DNA of 5,330 nucleotides from Deltaproteobacteria bacterium (lineage in GTDB: Bacteria > Desulfobacterota > Desulfobacteria > Desulfobacterales > ETH-SRB1): assembly GCA_030611115.1 (NCBI GenBank), contig JAUWQK010000111.1, positions 1 through 5,330 on the forward strand, written 5' to 3'. How positions within the stretch are numbered: the first letter of the stretch is position 1; each line of letters opens with the position of its first letter. The position numbers and the translations under genes are program-made. Positions 1-5,330 of the stretch are shown here, piece after piece. The notes under the pieces were generated by a model, which was given only the letters and a program-made list of their open reading frames with translations, had not been told where the DNA came from and searched no databases.

Positions 1-2205
1 TACGCTTGGGCCGCTCACAAGGAGTACTCCAGCTCTGTCCCTGCTGACTTCTTCGCCGGTGTCAACATCAATAATGACATGTTCAAGCGATGGCATTATT
101 CTGCCGATAGTATATGGTTTTGGCGAATTTTCCATGTTGAAAGTTACAATTGGCGAACATTCAGTTACACCATAGCCTTCGAGAAGTTTTATGTTCAGGC
201 GACGTTCATTTATGGACTCATACACTGCGACCGGACATTTTTCAGCACCGCTGATGACAAAGCGTAAGGATTGAAGTTGTCTGCTGTTTGATGCTTTCAC
301 GATGCCATTTAAAAATGTGGGAGTCCCGACCATTAGCGATACTCTGTATTCCTCTATCAAACGCGCGATAGTAGATGCCTCGGTAGGATTGGGATTATAT
401 ACTGTACGAATACCCATAGATAAAGGAAGTACAATTGTTGCTGTAATGCCGAATGAATGGAATGGAGGCAGGATGCCAACCAAAACATCCTTCTCCCAAA
501 CTGTTGCCATTGAAGGGATATCCCTGATATTTGTCATTATATTACTGTGCGAAAGCGGTACTGCTTTAGGCAGACCCTCTGAGCCACTGGTAAACAGAAT
601 CACAGCGGTATCGTTCATTTTTGGATGTTTTAACGACGACCAGGTTAGCCAGCTTCTTAAATAGGCTGATATTTTGGATTTATACGAAATTTTTTTGCGA
701 AGATCTTCAAGAAATACAAAACTGTCACTCAATTGCTCCAGGTTTATTCCCTGCTTTGAAAGCCTGTTAACAAGTACATTAGCGGTCAATACATTATTTA
801 CACCAATAAGATTCAGCGAATGTACCATATTGCGAGGACCGACCGTCCAGTTCACCATAACCGGTATCTTGCCGGCAAAAAGGGTGGCCAGATAAACTAT
901 TGCAGCTCCTGCCGATGCCGGCAGCATAATCCCTATATGACTGCCTGGTAAAGCCTTTATCAGGGGCTTAAGCACCATAATTGCAACAATAATATCGCGA
1001 TATGTCTTTTCGCCGCTTACCTGATCTGCGATGATAAGTTTGGAAGGATTCCGCCTCGCCTGATTCAAAAAAACCTCAGTTATTGTGTTTCCTTCGGCTA
1101 CGGTTAACTGAGTGTTTGAAGAAGGTTGTCTAAGCCACCTCTGACTCGCAGGTTTCAATGGCACATTATCAGATGCCACTCCTTTGCCCATTGCAGCCCG
1201 CATTACATCCCGGACAGTATTCAATGAATCAGTATCCACCTGAGAAAACCCGAATTCCTTTTCCAGCCATGCAATCACTTCTGCAATGGCAAGACTGTCC
1301 AGCCCAAGGTCATACGCCAGATGATGGTCTTTTTTTATATCTGCCTGTCCTGTAAGTTGCCTTAAAAATTCAATGACCAGTTTCTGTGTGGTTTCAGGTA
1401 CAGTATATTTCTTCCAATCAATCTTTACATACTCCGGCTCAGGGCGCATTCTAATACCACCCTTCTCATAGAAAAGATATGGGACATAGGTATTTCGGGA
1501 AGCATCGGCATTGTAAAAATCCTCCAGAAAACGGTTCACGGTAATCCGGTCTGCTGTGCGGGGAAAGTTTTTTGGTTCGACAAACTCAATCTGTACCGGC
1601 CTTCGCGGCATGAAAAATAAGCCGTTAAGAAAAAGATACTTCAGGCCTTGCTTAAGGTTAAACGCAAGATCCGGATTCTTGCCTGAAGCCCAGCTAAAGC
1701 TGCTTCCCCATAGGCCATTCTGACGTACCAGAACCACACGGACATCTGGAACCTGTTCCAGAATTAGCTTAACTGCGCTGGTTGCCCGGATTTCTTCCAG
1801 GCAACTCCTTTTGAGGCGGCCCGCAGGGTAGAGCAAGAAATTTCCATTGCTTCGAATATGTTCAATAGTTTCTGAAAGCACTTCTTTAATAACTGCGGAA
1901 GCAGTACGTCCTGTTCTATGCATATCAGGGATCAACCTTGCTCCAAAGCGTTTGCTTATCCATGCAATCAGAGGATTAGTCAGCCGGAATTCAACAGCAA
2001 GTGACTGCGGGAAAAAATCCTTGTGCAAAATAGAAATTATGATGGCAGGATCTATCAATGCAGGATGATTCGGCAAAAAGAGAATGCCGCTTTTTCCCCT
2101 TGATTTTATATCATCCAGCCCTTTTATTTTGATACTGTAACGAAGCCTGAGCAGAGTTTTAGCTAACAGTCCCAGCAACTTATTCAATAGACTATATTTC
2201 TTCAT
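1..2205 (-). CDS. Aas-like acyltransferase / acyl carrier / acyl-ACP (acyl-CoA) synthetase, partial at its 3' end
   Basis: Translating the minus strand from ATG at 2205 gives 735 residues with no stop before the window edge; the C-terminus is missing. Three domains are visible. Residues about 15-215 are a PlsC-type lysophospholipid acyltransferase: NHPALIDP at 46-53 supplies the HX4D catalytic pair (H47, D52), and YPAGR at 126-130 sits where the family usually has FPEGTR. Residues about 272-342 are an acyl carrier domain with DLGLDSL at 299-305; Ser304 should bear phosphopantetheine. Residues about 370-735 are an AMP-forming ligase with the nucleotide loop TSGSEGLPK (539-547), PPFHSFG (580-586), SGAEKCP (652-658) and EGYGVTECSP (676-685). 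The TSGSEG form resembles E. coli Aas, which lacks a carrier domain. Inferred role: activate a fatty acid with ATP, load it on a carrier, and acylate a lysophospholipid at the membrane. The final ligase subdomain with its catalytic lysine lies outside the window, so activity cannot be judged. The substrate is inferred. Confidence 0.9.
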   Translation of the reverse strand, partial: MKKYSLLNKLLGLLAKTLLRLRYSIKIKGLDDIKSRGKSGILFLPNHPALIDPAIIISILHKDFFPQSLAVEFRLTNPLIAWISKRFGARLIPDMHRTGRTASAVIKEVLSETIEHIRSNGNFLLYPAGRLKRSCLEEIRATSAVKLILEQVPDVRVVLVRQNGLWGSSFSWASGKNPDLAFNLKQGLKYLFLNGLFFMPRRPVQIEFVEPKNFPRTADRITVNRFLEDFYNADASRNTYVPYLFYEKGGIRMRPEPEYVKIDWKKYTVPETTQKLVIEFLRQLTGQADIKKDHHLAYDLGLDSLAIAEVIAWLEKEFGFSQVDTDSLNTVRDVMRAAMGKGVASDNVPLKPASQRWLRQPSSNTQLTVAEGNTITEVFLNQARRNPSKLIIADQVSGEKTYRDIIVAIMVLKPLIKALPGSHIGIMLPASAGAAIVYLATLFAGKIPVMVNWTVGPRNMVHSLNLIGVNNVLTANVLVNRLSKQGINLEQLSDSFVFLEDLRKKISYKSKISAYLRSWLTWSSLKHPKMNDTAVILFTSGSEGLPKAVPLSHSNIMTNIRDIPSMATVWEKDVLVGILPPFHSFGITATIVLPLSMGIRTVYNPNPTEASTIARLIEEYRVSLMVGTPTFLNGIVKASNSRQLQSLRFVISGAEKCPVAVYESINERRLNIKLLEGYGVTECSPIVTFNMENSPKPYTIGRIMPSLEHVIIDVDTGEEVSRDRAGVLLVSGPSV

Positions 2206-3479
2206 TATCCTCTTTCTTCATCTACAAAATATAATAAAGTTCCGCCTGCAATAAAGAATAGCGAAATAGACATAATACTGACTCTTGATGAAATATCACT
2301 GCTGTATCCCATATGTCTGACCATAAGGCCGATTAATCCCATGAAAACAGGGCCGATTACCGCAGCGAATTTTCCAAGCATATTATAGAAGCCGAAGTAC
2401 TCGGCTGATTTGTCCACAGGAATTATTTTGGCATAATAAGAGCGGCTTAATGCCTGTATGCCGCCCTGTACCATACCAATAATAATGGCAAGAATATAGA
2501 ATTCAATCTTATTTTGTATAAAACCTGCCCATATGGAAACAAAGAGATAAACTCCAATTGCTATAAAGATTGAGCGCCTGGCGCCTATTTTGCCGCCAAG
2601 ATAACCAAATCCTATAGCGGAAGGGAAGCCGACAAATTGTGTGATAAGCAATGCAACGATTAAATCATTTGATTCAAAGCCGATTGAAATTCCATAATCT
2701 ACTGCCATACGTACTATTGTGTCCACCCCGTCCATATAAAGCCAGTAAGCCATAAGAAACATAAATATGGGCTTCAGGCGACGGGCCTGATGAAAAGTCT
2801 CTTTTAACTGGACAAAGCCCGCTTTCACCATATGAACGCCGGATACCGCATCTCTGCTCACAGGTTCTTTCACAAAAATAAAGATCGGTATAGAGAAAAA
2901 CGCCCACCAGGCACCAACACAGAGGAACGAAAATTTCACAGCTTCTCCGGCATCAGCAAATCCAAATGTTTCGGGCCTGAGGGTCATCCATACATTTAAA
3001 GCAAAAAGAAGACCTCCGCCCAGATATCCCAGCGAAAATCCCAACGCAGAAACAAAATCCATTTTCTTTTTTGAGGCAACACCGGTTATTAATGAATCAT
3101 AGAAAATGTTTCCTCCCGAAAATCCGATAGTTGCAAAAACATACAAAACAACGGCTATCGGCCAGTTGCCTTTTGAAACCAGATACAGGGACGAAGTCAT
3201 AACCACGCCCATATAGGCAAAAAACATTAGAAACTTCTTCTTTGATGTTCCCTTGTCGGCAATAGCTCCAAGTATTGGTGCAAATAGAGCTACAAAGATA
3301 CAGCCAATCGAATTTGCCATCCCCAATCTTGCTGTACTCACCGTGGCATCAACACCCGCACTCCAGTATTGCTTAAAAAAAATCGGGAAAAAGCCGGCCA
3401 TAACTGTGGTGGCAAAAGCCGAATTGGCCCAGTCATACATGCTCCACCCGAATATTGCTTTCTTGTCGTCTTTCTGCAT
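2205..3479 (-). CDS. UMF1-family (Atg22-like) MFS transporter
   Basis: This is a complete 424-residue, very hydrophobic protein, the usual length for an MFS carrier with about 12 membrane helices. The N-terminal signature YDWANSAFATTV (15-26), followed by an FPIFFKQYW segment, is diagnostic of the UMF1 family, which includes yeast Atg22. GAIADKGTSKKK (71-82) is the charged loop between helices 2 and 3 that corresponds to MFS motif A. GGIQALSRSYYAKIIP, starting at residue 339, is the second family hallmark. The hydrophilic centre (about residues 200-235) matches the usual loop between the two six-helix halves. It lies in the inner membrane. Substrates of bacterial UMF1 proteins are mostly unknown. 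Its stop codon overlaps the start of the Aas-like gene, so a role in moving lysophospholipid or a related lipid, as LplT does for Aas in E. coli, is plausible but inferred. The start ATG at 3479 fits the family N-terminus, although only a weak ribosome-binding site precedes it. Confidence 0.93.
   Translation of the reverse strand: MQKDDKKAIFGWSMYDWANSAFATTVMAGFFPIFFKQYWSAGVDATVSTARLGMANSIGCIFVALFAPILGAIADKGTSKKKFLMFFAYMGVVMTSSLYLVSKGNWPIAVVLYVFATIGFSGGNIFYDSLITGVASKKKMDFVSALGFSLGYLGGGLLFALNVWMTLRPETFGFADAGEAVKFSFLCVGAWWAFFSIPIFIFVKEPVSRDAVSGVHMVKAGFVQLKETFHQARRLKPIFMFLMAYWLYMDGVDTIVRMAVDYGISIGFESNDLIVALLITQFVGFPSAIGFGYLGGKIGARRSIFIAIGVYLFVSIWAGFIQNKIEFYILAIIIGMVQGGIQALSRSYYAKIIPVDKSAEYFGFYNMLGKFAAVIGPVFMGLIGLMVRHMGYSSDISSRVSIMSISLFFIAGGTLLYFVDEERG
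2208..2215 (-). promoter_or_regulatory. Ribosome-binding site and TAATG stop/start overlap
   Basis: On the minus strand AAAGAGGA lies just before TAATG. The purine tract falls within the last codons of the transporter gene (Glu-Arg-Gly), and the A of its TAA stop is the first base of the downstream ATG. The spacing between GAGG and ATG is short (3 bases), so efficient initiation may depend on ribosomes finishing the upstream gene. This fixes the start of the Aas-like gene and supports one mRNA with translational coupling. Confidence 0.55.
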
Positions 3480-3508
3480 TTTATCGCTTTTAAATATTAT
3501 TTTTTGAC

Positions 3509-3581
3509 CAGGATTAATAGGATATTCAGGATTAAAAAAGTAAAGTGAGACTTAGCCCAAGCTTGTTTATCCTGTTATCCC
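3509..3581. repeat. Short AGGAT repeats at 9-base spacing with inverted partners
   Basis: On the plus strand AGGAT occurs at 3510-3514, 3519-3523 and 3528-3532, exactly 9 bases apart; the first and third lie in identical CAGGATTAA copies. The reverse complement follows at 3569-3573 (ATCCT) and 3577-3581 (ATCCC), 8 bases apart. The two clusters form an imperfect inverted repeat about 35 bases apart. It could be an intergenic repeat of the CAGGATTAACAGGAT type seen in many genomes, a protein-binding array upstream of the transporter operon, or a loose hairpin. The sequence alone cannot decide. Confidence 0.45.
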
Positions 3582-3699
3582 GTCAGAATTTTTTCAAAGG
3601 ACTAAAGGGTTGCGAGTTTGTAAATTTCTGATTATTCAAAATTTAATTGTTAATATAATAAAAATCTTATAAATGGTAGATTTGATGATATAATTCTAT

Positions 3700-3803
3700 A
3701 TGAATGATGAAAAAGCAACTCTTATATCCTTAAAGGAAGTCGGCAGACCGGTGAAATTCGGCTAAAAGATTTGGATATTGATATGGCGGATGTCAAGCAT
3801 TGA
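3700..3803 (+). pseudogene. Possible small or frameshifted reading frame upstream of fic
   Basis: From ATG at 3700 a 21-codon frame runs to TAA at 3763-3765 (begins MNDEKATLISLKE). In another frame, open from 3711, the stretch around 3735-3800 reads GEIRLKDLDIDMADVKH at its end and stops at TGA 3801-3803, which overlaps ATG 3803-3805 in frame with fic. Restoring one base near 3740-3746 would join the two frames into a protein of about 35 residues that ends at the fic start. The polar, gene-like composition of the second half suggests coding sequence, but no family was recognised, and the 3700 ATG has no obvious ribosome-binding site. It may be a remnant, a leader peptide, or chance. Confidence 0.22.
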
Positions 3804-3815
3804 TGAATTGTTTAC

Positions 3816-3824
3816 GGGGGGAAG
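3816..3824 (+). promoter_or_regulatory. Ribosome-binding site that favours the fic start at 3833
   Basis: The purine run GGGGGGAAG ends 8 bases before ATG 3833, a normal Shine-Dalgarno distance although it is not a perfect GGAGG. The upstream in-frame ATG at 3803 (and TTG at 3800) has only a weak GGATG some distance ahead. This is the main reason for preferring 3833. Confidence 0.5.
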
Positions 3825-3832
3825 AAAACGGC

Positions 3833-4624
3833 ATGTCACAATATTACACTGTAAAAAAAACAGAAGAACTTGAATTGCTGACCCAGGAGATTAATAACCT
3901 GCAAGTCAGGATTGACGAAAAGAAGTCTTTGCGACCGGAACGCCGGGAAACGGTTATGGAAAAACTGAAAATGGAATGGACTTATAACTCCAATGCAATT
4001 GAGGGCAGCACGCTGACATTGGGTGAAACCATCTTTTTTTTGAGAGAAGGGCTAACTGTAGAAGGAAAACCTTTAAAGGATTTCCTGGATGCACGCAATC
4101 ATATTGATGCGATTGATTTTCTGTATGATGTAATCAGTGATGAACGTTCGATTACAGAGGGGCTGATTAAAGAGATCAATGCCCTGCTGCTGAAAGGGAT
4201 TGAGCATACAAAAAAGAAAGCCACGCCCGGACATTATAAAAAAACTCCCAACACGGTTATTCAGTTTGACGGCACAATTCACGAATATACTGATCCCATG
4301 CATGTAACGACAGAAATGGAAAAACTGATTTCGTGGATAAATGAGAATATTGACAAAAAGCATGGGCTGATAACAGGAGCAGTTGCCCATTATAACCTGG
4401 TAAAAATTCATCCGTTTGATGATGGTAACGGCAGGGGAGCCCGGCTGCTTATGAATCTGATTTTCGTAAAAAAAAGGTTGCCGCCTGCGGTTATCAGAAA
4501 CGAAAAGCGCAGGCTTTATCTGAACACACTTGCCAAAGCGGATAAAGGAGATCTGGAACCTTTTGTGCGCTTTGTGGGAGAATCGCTTGTGAGCACGCAG
4601 AAAGTAATTATTGAGGCGTTATAA
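3833..4624 (+). CDS. fic: Fic-family protein AMP-transferase, class II (N-terminal inhibitory helix)
   Basis: The protein has 263 residues from ATG 3833. Fic enzymes transfer AMP (sometimes another nucleotide-linked group) from a nucleotide to hydroxyl side chains of target proteins in the cytosol. The complete active-site motif HPFDDGNGRGAR is at 193-204: His193 is the general base, Asp197 the Mg-binding acid, and Gly198-Asn199-Gly200-Arg201 with Arg204 hold the phosphates. SNAIEG at 53-58 matches the inhibitory (S/T)xxxE(G/N) helix; Glu57 should block ATP gamma-phosphate binding. As it precedes the Fic core, this is a class II protein. The first 45 residues are charged and look helical. The stretch around NTVIQFDGTIHEYTDP (about 140-156) fits the flap that docks target peptides. 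There is no C-terminal winged helix. Targets are unknown. The frame extends upstream to ATG 3803 (10 more residues), a possible alternative start. No antitoxin gene is adjacent, consistent with built-in inhibition. It converges on the aldolase gene. Confidence 0.93.
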   Translation: MSQYYTVKKTEELELLTQEINNLQVRIDEKKSLRPERRETVMEKLKMEWTYNSNAIEGSTLTLGETIFFLREGLTVEGKPLKDFLDARNHIDAIDFLYDVISDERSITEGLIKEINALLLKGIEHTKKKATPGHYKKTPNTVIQFDGTIHEYTDPMHVTTEMEKLISWINENIDKKHGLITGAVAHYNLVKIHPFDDGNGRGARLLMNLIFVKKRLPPAVIRNEKRRLYLNTLAKADKGDLEPFVRFVGESLVSTQKVIIEAL

Positions 4625-4644
4625 AATTACAAAAAAGTAGCGCG

Positions 4645-4678
4645 TCAGCTCTTTGAAAATTATTTTTCAAAGAGCTGA
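4645..4678. terminator. Perfect 15-bp stem-loop between convergent genes, probable terminator
   Basis: Positions 4645-4659 pair perfectly with 4664-4678 around a TTAT loop; the stem reads TCAGCTCTTTGAAAA on both strands. On the minus strand a run of six T follows 8 bases past the stem, so this probably ends transcription of the aldolase gene, whose TGA stop (4667-4669) lies inside the stem. On the plus strand the nearest T run is about 10 bases beyond (4689-4694), so termination of fic mRNA there is less certain. The T tracts are further away than in a textbook intrinsic terminator. Confidence 0.65.
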
Positions 4679-5330
4679 AGTGTTCCGATTTTTTAATGTA
4701 TTATAAAGCTCAAAAGCTTTTTCCGGCGTCTCATTATCGTGAACTACTGCCCCAACAGCCTGTATCATTGCGATTGGTGATTCAGACTGAAATATGTTTC
4801 TCCCCATATCTACGCCGCTCGCTCCTTCCTGAATCGCCCTGTAAGCCATTGTAAGGGCATCCAGCTCAGGAATCTTCTTGCCTCCCGCCATTACAATGGG
4901 GACAGGGCAGGAAGATGTGACGGTTTCAAAACCATCTTCAATATAATATGTCTTAATGTAATGCGCACCAAGTTCAGCACAAATTCTTGTTGCAAGCCTG
5001 AAATAGCGGACATCACGGTTCATATCCCTGCCCACGGCCGTAACCGCCAGCGTCGGAATCCCATAGCGCGTCCCCATATCAACCATACGAGTCATATTTA
5101 TGATTGACTCTTTTTCATACTCACCGCCTATGAATACCTGGACAGCCATTGCACAGACATTAAGACGTATCGATTCCTCTATACCAACAGCAATTGCCTC
5201 ATTGGATAGTTCTTTCAAAATGCTGGTTCCGCCTGAAACCCTTAGAACAATGGATTTTGTAAACGAAGGAGGCAGAATGCTTCTCAGAATCCCACGGGTA
5301 AGCATAATTGTGTCGGCATAAGGGGCAAGA
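4667..5330 (-). CDS. lsrF: LsrF-like class I aldolase/thiolase (DeoC/FbaB family), partial at its 5' end
   Basis: The minus-strand frame is open to the window edge. The ATG at 5305 is internal: the residues before it (LAPYADTI) continue the family alignment, so about 70 N-terminal residues of the roughly 290 usual for LsrF are missing. Family landmarks in order are [66 protein letters not shown] and [13 protein letters not shown]. The lysine of IKTYY (codon 4952-4954) aligns with the Schiff-base lysine of LsrF, and GGKK plus the GRNIFQ segment fit the substrate phosphate site of the TIM barrel. E. coli LsrF is a cytosolic enzyme that passes the acetyl group of the phosphorylated autoinducer-2 product to CoA. 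The match, judged from memory of the E. coli protein, is strong, but no other lsr gene is visible, so a different sugar-phosphate aldolase role remains possible. The gene ends in the stem-loop shared with the end of fic. Confidence 0.85.
   Translation of the reverse strand, partial: LAPYADTIMLTRGILRSILPPSFTKSIVLRVSGGTSILKELSNEAIAVGIEESIRLNVCAMAVQVFIGGEYEKESIINMTRMVDMGTRYGIPTLAVTAVGRDMNRDVRYFRLATRICAELGAHYIKTYYIEDGFETVTSSCPVPIVMAGGKKIPELDALTMAYRAIQEGASGVDMGRNIFQSESPIAMIQAVGAVVHDNETPEKAFELYNTLKNRNTSAL

Larger units (their letters stand above)
3480..3832. other. AT-rich intergenic region between divergent genes
   Basis: This stretch separates the minus-strand transporter start from the plus-strand fic gene, so promoters for both should lie here. 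On the plus strand a perfect TATAAT is present at 3689-3694 and another at 3654-3659, but neither has a convincing -35 box at 17 bases; base composition alone could produce them. In front of the transporter start the minus strand is A-rich with no clear GGAGG. Its left third holds the repeat cluster listed separately. The right third (3700-3803) holds a possible small broken reading frame. No tRNA, riboswitch or complete gene was recognised. Confidence 0.6.

Noticed and set aside
79..2068. Several plus-strand open frames of 60-120 codons
   Set aside because: They lie entirely antisense to the Aas-like gene, whose acyltransferase, carrier and ligase motifs are unmistakable, and they encode no recognisable domain.
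2674..3507. Short open frames inside or antisense to the transporter gene
   Set aside because: They overlap the clear UMF1 coding frame and show no family features.
3509..3581. CRISPR-like array
   Set aside because: The units are only 5-9 bases long with 8-9 base spacing and there are no cas genes, so this is not a CRISPR.
3654..3694. Two TATAAT boxes as confirmed promoters of fic
   Set aside because: No acceptable -35 element lies at the right distance, and the stretch is so AT-rich that such hexamers are expected by chance.
4073..4411. Minus-strand open frame of 112 codons
   Set aside because: It is antisense to the fic gene, which carries conserved catalytic and inhibitory motifs; the antisense product is cysteine- and phenylalanine-rich and unlike any known family.
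5303..5305. ATG at 5305 as the true start of the LsrF-like protein
   Set aside because: The frame stays open upstream and the preceding residues match the family, while a start here would remove part of the TIM barrel.

Overview
The window holds four protein-coding genes from a bacterial chromosome. Two run off the window edges. No rRNA, tRNA, CRISPR array or insertion sequence is visible. The genes do not identify the phylum. An acyl-ACP-synthetase/acyltransferase system suggests a bacterium that remodels membrane phospholipid, perhaps a Gram-negative, but that is an inference.

Left part, minus strand (3479 down to 1): a two-gene unit. The first gene encodes a 424-residue transporter of the UMF1 branch of the major facilitator superfamily. 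Its stop codon shares one base with the start of the second gene (TAATG). The second is a large Aas-like lipid enzyme, cut off by the window start after 735 residues. It carries a PlsC-type acyltransferase domain, then an acyl carrier protein domain with its attachment serine, then an AMP-forming acyl ligase domain. The pair resembles the E. coli lplT-aas operon (lysophospholipid importer plus acyl-ACP synthetase/acyltransferase), but with a different transporter family and a built-in carrier domain. A lysophospholipid salvage or acyl-remodelling role is the simplest reading.

Middle (3480-3832): an AT-rich intergenic stretch in front of divergent genes. It has short AGGAT-type repeats at 9-base spacing with inverted partners, a perfect TATAAT box, and a possible small or broken reading frame that ends where the next gene may begin.

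Right part: a plus-strand fic gene (3833-4624) encodes a stand-alone, class II-type (N-terminally autoinhibited) Fic AMP-transferase. It converges on a minus-strand gene for an LsrF-like class I aldolase/thiolase whose first part lies beyond the window end. A perfect 15-bp stem-loop sits between them and includes the aldolase gene's stop codon. It probably ends transcription there. Nothing links fic functionally to its neighbours.
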